From contig NC_073352.2 of the NCBI RefSeq assembly GCF_027580225.2, positions 35,017,501-35,081,500 of the forward strand: a stretch of DNA of 64,000 bases, in the 5' to 3' direction. How positions within the stretch are numbered: position 1 is the stretch's first letter; every line of letters begins with the position of its first letter. Both the position numbers and the translations under genes were made by a program. The stretch is from Misgurnus anguillicaudatus. Lineage: Eukaryota > Chordata > Actinopteri > Cypriniformes > Cobitidae. Shown piece by piece: positions 50,601 through 62,600 of the stretch. The notes below the pieces were generated by a model. That model was not told the DNA's origin, did not search any database, and saw only the letters and a list, made by a program, of their open reading frames with translations.

Positions 50601-53600
50601 TCATAGAGTATACGCTCAGCATGAAGTCAAGCACACAAATTGTCGTCAGTATGGCCTACATGAAACACGACTGCCATCTACAGGTTTTTGTATTTCCTGC
50701 ATCCCCCACCGAACCCCCCTTCTGCGGGATCTCGCAGAATTTCGGAAGTCCTCGCGGCATTCTGCTCTCAGAGACGCGCATTTTTAAGGGCCACATCTGT
50801 ATGTATGCACAACCCGATAAGATGTGTGCGATGTTTCCTGCGTGCATGCACAGACTTTTTCTCAGGTTGATAAAGAAAGCAGTGCTGTTATTTATAGTTT
50901 TGTTAATTATAATCCCTATATAATTTTTATATTTCATTTGCATGATAATTTTTACATTATACACAAATCCAGTTGGGATAAAACTGAGCCCTGGTCATAC
51001 CGCTGTGTGAACTCATCATCTGTGTCATTGGAGCGTGAGTGTGACGTCTCAGGTGGACTTTCCAAACTACTGCTCAAACCTGCACAGACAGACACAAAGC
51101 ACATTAAACATCTCGACCCAGAATAAAAACAACCACACACGTAAAAAATACATAACAATAATAACACTGACTCTGTGTGCGTCTGCGTTTACTGCTGGGT
51201 TTTGCTGTAGAAGTTGTTTGTGCCGGAGTTCCTCGTGAGCCTTTCAGAGATCTTTCATACATCTTTACAAATTCACTCTCCGCAACACGAGCGCACACAC
51301 GCTGCAGATACACCAACCTACAGAAAGAAAGAGAGACGGAAAGAAGGTATACAGTTGATTTCAGTTTTAAGTTTACACACCCCTTGCACAATCAAAATGT
51401 TAGGAAATAAGTTATCATATACCTTGCCGCCTGCTTTTATTTAGTACCGCCCTAAACAAAGCCCTCTAAGTGCACAGAAGATTTGGAAGAATTGAAAGTA
51501 CAAGAATTGGAAGTACAAAAGGCATGCAAAATGACCACGTTTTACATTCAAACTTGGGTTTATTTTTTATCTTTGGACTTTCATCATTTGCAATGTTTGT
51601 AGTTTCATCTTTAGTGGTTTTGCAACTATTTACTGTCTTCTCCAAAAAAGTGTTCTTTTTAAGAAGTGGAGATTTGCACTTAGAGGGTTTTGTAGCTAAA
51701 GACTAGATATTTGTTAAATATTAATGAAATTACAAAAGTGACATTTGTGAAAATAGGGCATTTCAATTACTGACTAATAACCTTTTCGTTGCCATTAAAG
51801 TGAAAATACTGAGCTCCTTAATTCTAGTTTGAGCACAAAGTCGTATGGGGCAGACATTGTTTGACACTGCCTAAGTGATGTCAAAATCGAATGGCTCGTT
51901 CAGACCACAAGCGACTTTCTTGCTGTGTGTCGTTCATCTCTTTTGATGAGGCGTTTATAAATTTGGTTGTCATAAACAAACCAGTACCATTCACTCCAGT
52001 AACTGATGAGTGAAGGATGACGTGAACTCTACTGTTTTGCTCCCATTGGTAGTTGCTCCCTTAAATCGCTCATATTTGCATAAAGTTAAACTTTTCTTAA
52101 TTTTCTTGTGTCGTTTGACATGTCTATCCGGTCGCCAACGGTCACTTTCGGTCGTGTCTCCGGAATTCGCCACGCTTCCATTAAAATGAACACGATTGCA
52201 TCTCTCGGCTATATGTAAATATGACTACAAATTTACAGATTTTAGGAATGTGTTGTAGAGAACTCATGTGTAAACTTTGCTAATAAAATGTGTTTTTATG
52301 AACTTTGTTTTGTTTTGTGCAGTTCTTTGCTGTATCCCTGACATACATTACAAAAGTGTGATACATCTCTCTTGCACTGAGATCATATGACCAGATGAAT
52401 GATCACATCTTGTGAATAAAGTATTACTACAAAGACAACCTGTGATACTCACAGCTGCTTGCGTTCTGGCTGCAGGAGTTTGAAGCTGAACTCACTGAGT
52501 ATTTCCAAAAAGCTCAGATTGATTGGGTTGTCCTGCTCAAGCCCATGACTAGCGAACCGAATGCCATCTCTACACAAACACATAGACAGAATAGAGAGAA
52601 TGAGACATGGCTGGAAGGATAAATACTGAACGCTATAAAGAGAAAGGTGAATACTAACTGGTGTAAAGCCAGCAGGGGTTTGCGGATGAGTCGCAGGTTG
52701 ATGCTGAAGTTCATGGCCAGTTTCTTTGCTAGAAATCTGATCTCTGTTAACTCCTCATCATGACGGTCCTGATCCAAGCTGGAGAAGAGCTGCTGCAGAC
52801 ACAAACACACATGAATACAAACACAAACACACATAGGCGCATACACCTGCTGCACACAAACACACACACACCTGCTGCAGACACAAACACACAGTCTTGG
52901 CACTTTCCACAGAGCTGATGGTCTTTGATTTGCTGAGGGTCTCTTTGATGACGTCACCAAATTCACTGTAATACTAACAAACACACACAAACTTAGTACC
53001 ACAACAAGCACAAAGAGACGTACATACCCCCCAACACCCCAGACATAAAGTCACCTTATTGTAGTATCTTAGGACGTCGGTAAGAGCTCTGAGCTCCAGA
53101 ACTCCATATATGACCAGTTTACAATAACCAGCCAACTGATTCCTCTTCTGCATCAACGCTGAGATCTTCATCTCGTCTGCAAAAGAGAAAGACGATGAAA
53201 ACATCATCACCAACTACACTGAAATCATGCAACTCACACTTTACCAGCATATTCATTATAATATAAAACAAACACAGATCTGTAAAGAAAGGTGTGGCAA
53301 AACTGTAAACAAACCGCAAGTGTGTGCAAGAAGGAGTCTGCGCACGTTACAAACTCTCTTGCGCAAAGTGAAGCCCACAAACCCTTGCATATGTTAATGT
53401 GAAACTATGATCATAATAATAATAAATATCACCAACTATCGTCATGAAAGCCCGCTTTCGGACATATGTCTGACGGTCATCGATATACAATAGTATCGTC
53501 TATTGGCACAAAAGTATTGTGAATAGAAACTAAATTACGAATGACTTTTTTTTCCATTTACATAAACGTAAGCCTGGCCTGTATTTACAGTAATACTGAA

Positions 53601-56600
53601 TATTCATCATGACTAGGGCTGGGTATTGGCAAGGGCCTCCCGATACGATACGTATCACAATACATGGGACGTGATACAATGTATCACGACACAATACAAT
53701 ACGTTTCATGTTGCGATACATTGCAATACTTTTTCTTTTTTTATCAAAAAGGTAAAAAAATAGAGCTGTTTGAAAGCTGCAGGTGTTTTTAAATTTTCTG
53801 CCATTTTCTCACTCCCTCTAGCTTCTGAGAAATTGGCCGAATGGCCGTATATGGCAGACAACTGGACAGTGACGAAAACAGCAGCGGCGGAGGAGGTCGT
53901 TTGAGGCACACAGAGGGATTTGATGGTTTTCAAAATATCGAGAGTAGAGATCGAAATACAGATACACTATCGATACAGCTGTAAGAATTTATAGTCAGCC
54001 TTGACAAAGATTCCACTTCAATTATGCTGTTGAATAAAGCTCATCCCTCCAAAAGGCTTGATAATCATAAATGGTAATCTCAGTTCAAGCAATACAATAA
54101 TATAACCTGAAGTAATACTTTCTTAATAGTAGTATGGGAGCAAATGTGAGACTTCTTGAACCAACACAGATCAAAGAGGGTTCATGATAATAAAAGACAT
54201 CTATCTAAACATTATCTGACCACTTGGTTGAGCACGCAGTTGGATACTACAATGACGGATTTGGGCACAGTGGGAGATATAGAGGTCATTTGTAGTATTA
54301 GTCTTAAATTACATTTAAAGGGATACTTCATTAGCATTAGGGGTAAGAAAACAGGTTTGAAACTATAAAGTGTTAAGACTGACTTTGCTCAGGGTTCAAT
54401 CTGACTTCGCTGAACCCAAAGTATGACGTGCTTTGTAACTGCTACCACAATAAACTACTTTCATCAAGATTTCTACGTCCTCCTCATTTTTTCTTACACT
54501 GGCGAGCCAAGCAGCGAGGGATTTCCAAAAAAAAAAAAGCAGGGAAAGGTAAGAAAGACTGACTTTTCTTCTTTAATGCTGTTTTTTTGATTTGGGAACC
54601 CCCTTGTTTAAAAAAATCTAGAAAAGAAAATTGCAAGGAGAGGAAGGAATTTAGTTTGTTTAATTTTGCAGGAGGAGTTCTTAAGCCTATTTTATACAAT
54701 TCTGTTTGAGATTCTAATGAAACTGAATTAACCCGACGCAGTGTGGTGGCAGTTGTATTGGAATTTTTGTTTCTAACGTAATTGAAGTGTTTAAGTTTGT
54801 GTGTTTCTAAAGTAACTGAAACGTGGTGTTGTGTTGTTATAATTTCTGTTAAGATTCTAAAGTAACTGAATCAACCCGACGTAGTGTGGTGGCAGAATTA
54901 TAACAAAAGAGTTTCTAAAGTAACTGAAACTTCTTGTAGTGAGAGCCCGACGCACGGTGGCTCTGTAAAGTTTAAAACTAAAAACCCGAAGCAGTGTGGT
55001 TTTGCTCGACGTACTGTAGCAGAGTTTTAAATGTGGTATATAGTGTTGTAAGCCCGAAGTACTGTGGCTAGATAGTTTTAAAATATAACACAGAAGCCCG
55101 ACGTAGTGTGGTTTTGTCCGATGTACTGTGACAGTGTTATATTTTAATCTATTTGTGAGTATTGGTGTAGCAAAGGTTTAGGCCCAAAGGAGTGTGAGCT
55201 CCAAAGTAGTGAGACTTTCAAGTTAAAAGAAACTTGATTTGGAATTGTTATAATTTCTGTTAAGATTCTAAAGTAATTGAATTAACCAAACGTAGTGTGG
55301 TTGCAGAATTATAACAAAAGAATTCCTAAAGTAACTAAAATTGTTGTGTAGAGCCCAACGCACCGTAGCTCTGTGAAGTTTAAAAAAAAAAAAAAACCTG
55401 AACCAGTGTGAGTTTGCTCGAGGTATTGCAGCTGTGTTTTAAACTTGATAACTGTTGTTACCCCTGAAGTGCTATACAGCTAGGTAGACTGTTGTAAAAT
55501 ATAATACATTGTGGTGTGTCCGACGTATTGTGACAGTGTTATATTTTAAACTGCATGTGAGCATTTGTGTAGATGAACTTAAGGCCCGACGGACTGTGGC
55601 CATGTCTGAAGCAGGAACTTTCAGGTTCAGAGGCCTGACATATTGCGTTGTTAATTCATGAGTGTCCGACGTACAGGAACTATGAACGAACAGATTAACG
55701 AATATCTTAAAGCAACTAGATAACGTGTAGTCACTGTAACAATATTTGTAAATACAGTGGGGCAAAAAAGTATCTAGTCAACCACCAATTGTGCAAGCTC
55801 TCCCACTTAAAAAGATGAGAGAGGCCTGCAATCTTCATCATAGGTACACCTCAACTATGAGAGACAAAATGAGGAAAAAAATCCAGAAAATCACACTGTC
55901 TGATTTTTTAAGAATTTATTTGCAATTTATGGTGGAAAATAAGTATTTGGTCAATAACAAAAAAGCAAGATTTCTTTCTCTCACAGACCTGTAACTTCTT
56001 CTTTAAGAGGATCCTCTGTCCTCCACTTGTTACCTGTATTAATGGCACCTGTTTGAACTTGTTAGCAGTATAAAAGACACCTGTCCACAACCTAAAACAG
56101 TCAGAATGCAAACTCAACTATGGCCAAGACCAAAGAGCTGTCAAAGGACAACAGAAACAAAATTGTAGACCTGCACCAGGCTGGGAAGACTGAATCTGCA
56201 ATAGGTAAGCAGCTTGGTGTGAAGAAATCAACTGTGAGAGCAATTATTAGAAAATGAAAGACATACAAGAACACTGATAATGTCCGTCGATCTGGGGCTC
56301 CACGCAAGATCTCATCCCGTAGGGTAAAAATTATCACCAGAATGGTGAGCAAAAATCCCAGAACCACATGGGGGAACCTAGTGAATGACCTGCAGAGAGC
56401 TGGGACCAAAGTAACAAAGGCTACCATCAGTTACACACTATGCAGCCAGGGACTCAATTCCTGCAGTGCCAGATGTGTCCACCTGCTTAAGCCAGTACAT
56501 GTCCGGACCCGTCTGAAGTTTGCTAGAGAGCATTTGGATTATCCAGAAGAAGAGTGGGAGAATGTCATATGGTCAGATGAAACCAAAACATAACTTTTAG

Positions 56601-59600
56601 GTAGAAACTCAACTTCTTGTGTTTGGAGGAGAAAGATGCTGAGTTGCATCCAAAGAACACCATACCTACTGTGAAGCATGGGGGTGGAAACCTCATGCTT
56701 TGGGTCTGTTTTTCTGCAAAGGGACCAGGACGACTGATCCGAGTTAAGGAAAGAATGAATGGGGCCATGTATCGTGAGATTTTGACTCAAAACCTCCTTT
56801 CGTCAGCAAGGGCATTGAAGATGAAACGTGGCTGGATCTTTCAGTATGGCAGTGATCCCAAACATACCGCCCGGGCAAAGAAGGAGTGGTTTCGTAAGAA
56901 TAATTTCAAGGTCCTGGAGTGGCCTAGCCAATCTCCAGATCTCAACCCCATAGAAAATCTTTGGAGGGAGTTGAAAATCTGAGTTGCCCAGCGACAGCCC
57001 TAAAACATCACTGCTCTAGAGGAGATCTGCATGGAGGAACGGGCCAAACTACCAGCAACAATATGTAAAAACCTTGTGGAGACTTACAGAAAACGTTTGA
57101 TCTCTGTCATTGCCAACGAAGGGTATATAACAAAGTATTGACATAAACTTTTGTTATTGACCAAATACTTATTTTTCACCATAATTTACAAATAAATTCT
57201 TAAAAAATCAGACAATGTGATTTTCTGGATTTTTTTTCTCATTTTGTCTCTCATAGTTGACGTGTACCTTTGACAAAAATTACAGGCCTCTCTCATCTTT
57301 TTAAGTGTGAGAACTTGAACAATTGGTAGCTGACTAAATACTTTTTTGCCCCACTGTACCTATTGAATTATTGCACATAATTCGTTAAGACATTTGAAAT
57401 GGAAAAGCTGATTGTTAAATACATTACCAAGCATGGTTCACAGGGATTATTTGATGGAATAGAAGATGTTGTTGATGATAAGCCATACGAATGGGCTATC
57501 TTTAAGTTTGAAACTTCTAAAATGCCTAAAAATGAAAAAGGAAAGATTGCCAATGCGCTTCAAGCGGTTTTTGCTTCGTACAACATAATTAGGAAGAGAG
57601 TAGATGAGTTAAAAGCTGAAAATGAGCGACTTAGTGTTGAGGTGATTTCTACCAAAAATTACCAGGCTATTGAAACAACATGGAAAGAAGAAAAGGTCGA
57701 GATGCAGAATGAGATTGCACTGCTTAGAACTAACCAAGACATGCTCAAATCATCTGTGGAAATTTTGGCCAACAGTTTGGAGGAAGCACAGACAGCCTGT
57801 CAGTGTATGATAATGAATGGCACAACTGAGAAAAATGCTAGTAAGACATTGTTAGATGTTACAGTGTGTAGTCCAGTTTCGGAGATGCCAGATTTGCAGG
57901 AAGAAAGTGCTGAGGGATGGGAAAGAGATTCTCAGTCATTCAGAAGTCAGTACTCTGACTCTACAGTGAGATTTCCAGTGGCACCAGTTCATGTGACTAC
58001 AACGATGCGTGCTAGTGAAGGAAGGGAAGAGCGAATGACCTCTACCATGGTCAGAGCATTTAATCCATCTGAACTAGAAATTGTGATCAAGAACATTGGG
58101 AAATTTGACCCTGCCAAGCAGGATCCATTAGATTTTCTAAAGAATCTGGAACAATATGCAGATCTATATAATTTTACTGATGGTGATGCCTGCGTTGTGC
58201 TAAAAACGTGTCTGCCTGATACTTTGTCTGGAGCCTTAACTCAGAAAGTAAAGAACAGAACAGCAAATAAGTCAGAGAGGAAACAGGCACTTCTTGAAGT
58301 TTTGGGTATGATATCAGTTGATTGGGATAAAATATCTGAGATGCAGATGAGGAAAGGAGAGCACCCAGCAGCGTTTTCAGAACGATTACTGGAGATATTT
58401 AAACTTTCAGTGGCAATCCTGATATTACTAAGAATGATGTCACTTTCAAGTCTGCCTTGATTAACAAATGTGATCCGCTCACCCATTCTGCTGTATCAAT
58501 GTTTGTAACGCCTTTCTCTGAATATGATGACATTATTGCTAAAATGACACAGTTTTACAACAATAATAGTCAAATGAAAGGTGCCAATTCTAGAAATCCA
58601 GTTGCTGCTTTTGGCAGAACAGAATATTCTAGATTAACTGATGGCTTCCATCATAGACAAAGGAGATTTGCAGGAATAAATTCAGGTGTTATTCTTTGCT
58701 ATGCATGTGGAAAGGCCGGTCACATTGCTAGGCATTGTCAAGACAAAGAGAGATACCGAAACTTTGTCTGTCATGCATGTGGAAAAGATGGTCACATTGC
58801 TAGGCATTGTTCAGAGAAAAGATGGAAAGATCAGGAAGTTGTTTGCTTTAGATGTGGAAAGACAGGACACAAGGCAAGACAGTGTCACTTTTCACACAAA
58901 AGACAGACGGGCTTTTGTGATTTGCTTAAGAAAATAGACAATTTAGAAACCCAGTTAGCACTGTTGAATGGAAAGAAGGAAGAAACCTTGCCAGACACAT
59001 CACCGTGTGAACAACATGACTGTAACTCAGTCACAAGCAGATGTTGATGTGAACTAGAGAATTGTTTTATGATAGTAGCACATTTTAGAAAAAAAAAAAA
59101 AAATGTTTACTATCAAAAGGGGGGTGATTCTTGAAGATTCATGAAAAATTATTTAATTGAAGATTCATGAAAAATGATTTAATGTGATTGATATGTAAAT
59201 TTATTTAGAAGAAATGTTTTAATGCCAATAATTAAAAAAATATATATTTTTAAAACATTACTGATGTTTGATGTTCTGTGCTTAAACATATGTGACTTTG
59301 ATGTTTTGAATGTGAAAAGTTCTTGTGGGGGAAAAGGGGGGCAACCTCTTCTATACTTCTTGTTTCAGGTGTAAGCATGGAGATGTCTAAAATGTGTAAC
59401 CTTAGGGAGAAAGACGATTTGGACCAGAAGGCCAACAGGACAAGTGATGCCAGGGTACTTCCTCAAGAAAGAGGAATCAGGACTTTAGAGTTACTACTGG
59501 AATAGGAAATCCAAACCTGCTAAGATCCAGAACGACAGGTCTAAAAGATCCTGTGACATACGAATCGGAACAATAGCTATGAAAGATTCATCTAAGGAAC

Positions 59601-62600
59601 TGTTTTCAAAATTGAAAAAGATTGGACAATCGATAGGAGAAGCACAAATAAATCAAACTATTTCCAGAGAGTATGGACAGTCTTTCTACCAAGGTGGAAA
59701 ACCATATTATGAAGACTCACTACACATGACACTAGAATGAATGTATGCTATGCTTTAAACAATTTTCCAGGAGCAAGGAAATTTTGAGTTTGAGAAAATT
59801 CTAAAGGTGGACAATCTTGGAACATTACAGGAACATACTCTTAAAAGAAATGAAGAACCTTCCTAGATTTGCTGCAAAGTTGTCATCAGAAGAATGGCAG
59901 GGAATAAACACAGACTGTTGTGACAAAACCCCATTTGGTTTCATGTGTGAGTGTGACATGGTGGAAAAACAACTATTGAAGCACCAGAAACAGACTTTGA
60001 TGCTTGTAAAGTTAAACTCACTCATATGCAGAATCATTTCTCAAGGATAATAGTCACAGATGAGAGAAATTGTGTTACTACACCTTGTATATGTGAATGT
60101 GACCTGACAAATACTATCCTAATATTGCCAGTATTAGACAATGTGTTAATGTCATTGATCTTAATGAGAAAGATAGGGTAATGGGGACTTAGCTATTACA
60201 TATTCAGATTTACTTTGGGATGTAACCTTCAAAACAGTGTGTATATCTTACTCATTGTTTGTCAATGTATTATGCTATGCTGTATGTGTTCTCTATTAAG
60301 ACGCCAGATTGCAGATACTTCAATGATCACCTTAGGACGTTCCCGTTGGCTGTGATGGTTCTTGAATATTTCTCTCCCAAATCAAAGAAATGTTTGTTTC
60401 ATATTGCCAAATTTTAGGAGAGACCTTATGATAATCTTGCCTAATGGGATGGAGCGATAACCAGTGTGCATGAGGTGATGACCCAATGACGGGTAAGATT
60501 CTCCAGTGGCCAGATGGGGGACAACCTAAGCCAGGGTATTGCCGCCACTGGGCACCTGCCCTAATATTAATGGGAGGTGTAATCTTTATGAATGGAGTGG
60601 ATGTGATGCTTCTCTGCCAAGAGCATCAAACGGGGGACTGTAAGAATTTATAGTCAGCCTTGACAAAGATTCCACTTCAATTATGCTGTTGAATAAAGCT
60701 CATCCCTCCAAAAGGCTTGATAATCATAAATGGTAATCTCAGTTCAAGCAATACAATAATATAACCTGAAGTAATACTTTCTTAATAGTAGTATGGGAGC
60801 AATGTGAGACTTCTTGAACCAACACAGATCAAAGAGGGTTCATGATAATAAAAGACATCTATCTAAACATTATCTGACCACTTGGTTGAGCACACAGTTG
60901 GATACTACAATGACAGATTTGGGCACAGTGGGAGATATAGAGGTCATTTGTAGTATTAGTCTTAAATTACATTTAAAGGGATACTTCATTAGCATTAGGG
61001 GTGGGAAAACAGGTTTGAAACTATAAAGACTGACTTTGCTCAGGGTTCAATCTGACTTCGCTGAACCCAAAGTATGACGTGCTTTGTAACTGCTACCACA
61101 ATAAACTACTTTCATCAAGATTTCTACGTCCTCCTCATTTTTTCTTACACAGCTAACTATCACGATAGTTAGCTGTATTGATATTTTTGCACAGCCCTAA
61201 TCATGACTATTGCAATGTTAAGCTCAGCTGTGTCTTTATGTTTTTGTGCATAAACCTTACGTCTTTAACTTTTAGCGACATGTTGTGTTGATCAGTACAT
61301 TATTTTATGTAGGTGTAGGTCGTAGGATCATGCTAAACCTGTCTTCTAAAAATACATAGAGATTGTCCATGTATTTAACCTAGAAAGCATTTAAAAATTA
61401 TTTTTACTGCAATCAAAAGTCTCCATTTATATATTTATAAGCCTTGATTTACCATTGAGGTCATCTTCAGGATCATCATTGAAGACGTAGTCCATGAGAA
61501 AAGACACCATTTCTGCTACGAGAGTCTCATCAGGTCTGTAGCAATTCAGCTGGGAACTTCCTCCTTCAGACAATCTTCCAAACACAAGCAGCACATCACA
61601 CAAACACACAAATGCCTGCAGACACACAAAACAGTCCAGAGAAACACCAGATGAGCTTACATTTAACAGGAAGTCAAATTTAAGACTTTTTATGACCCTT
61701 TTTAAAACCATTATGAATGAAATTTAAGACATATTACGCGGATGAAATGCAATTTTATAGTCCAGTGTGCATGTGTCCATGTGTTTCATGACAAAAAACA
61801 AGATGTATTTTCTCGGGTTTGACGCGACACCCTGCAAGATTTTGCTGACATTACAAGATCGTTTTTCACCTTCAGGATGAGCTGGGCCATATCGCATTCA
61901 TTATCATAGGCAATATGTATGCAATAATGAAGGCGAAATTGCCCCGATTGTCAGTGAACTAAGGCTTTGTATAGTAAATGCCGTGCCATCTCTAAGCAAG
62001 TGATGGGAAATTACTACTAATAAAGGAATCAGCTTTACTGACGAAATGCGCATGACAAACGCATGCAATTCATCGTGCAGCCCTAATACCACTGATTATT
62101 TTTAAAATGGATGTAAACTCATTTTGAAATATATATTTTGTAAGTTTAACATGCAAATGTGCTTGTTTCAGCTGTCCAAAAGTTTGAAAACCCCTTCTTT
62201 AGCGTATAGACCTCTGGAACAAATATCTTGTGTAAAATAAAAATGTTTTGGTTTCAAAAAGACAAGTGGAGACATGGATCGCCGCTGTGCGGATTTGGCA
62301 GTCAGGCAATAATTTAAGGATCTGCTAACATTAAGCTTGAGCCATTTGTTTATGCTATTGCCACTGAAACAGTCTTTAAACAACTCAACATGCAAGACAT
62401 GGCCAGAGTAATCAGACATACCTGATTTCTGATGTGACTCTCAGCTATAGACAGGTAACTCTGACACACAATGCAGAATGAGTCAATACATTTCAACAGA
62501 TGCGTCATTTCAAGCTGAAACAGAGAGAGAGAGAGAGAGATAGAGAGATAGATTCACTTTGATACTCTAGGTACTGGATGCAGTTAAGCGTTTAGGTCAA

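Larger units (their letters stand above)
53981..61149 (+). mobile_element. Non-autonomous LTR retroelement, endogenous-retrovirus-like
   Basis: LTRs at 53981-54498 and 60639-61149 are nearly identical. The target duplication is 4 bp, CAGC (53977-53980, 61150-61153), as for many gamma/epsilon-type retroviruses. A primer-binding site probably starts at TGGCGAGCCA just after the 5' LTR (tRNA unassigned, Arg-type possible). A purine tract AAACGGGGGA precedes the 3' LTR. Order: leader with reiterated motif, Tc1 insertion, gag with a frameshift, then 1.5 kb of debris. No protease, reverse transcriptase or integrase is recognisable, so any past mobility must have relied on another element. Confidence 0.9.
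53614..61199. mobile_element. hAT-type MITE (about 413 bp), split by a retroelement
   Basis: The left end TAGGGCTGGGTATTGG and right end GCACAGCCCTA are flanked by the exact 8-bp duplication ATCATGAC (53606-53613, 61200-61207). The MITE portions are 53614-53980 and 61154-61199. The interior carries CGATACGATACGTATC-type repeats. Confidence 0.9.

Noticed and set aside
50522..50923. 133-codon plus-strand frame
   Set aside because: It overlaps a dispersed repeat, has no family match and no exon neighbours, and lies in the stag3 intron.
54156..54368. 70-codon frame, repeated at 60814-61026
   Set aside because: Found only because both LTRs contain it; it lacks an ATG and any domain.
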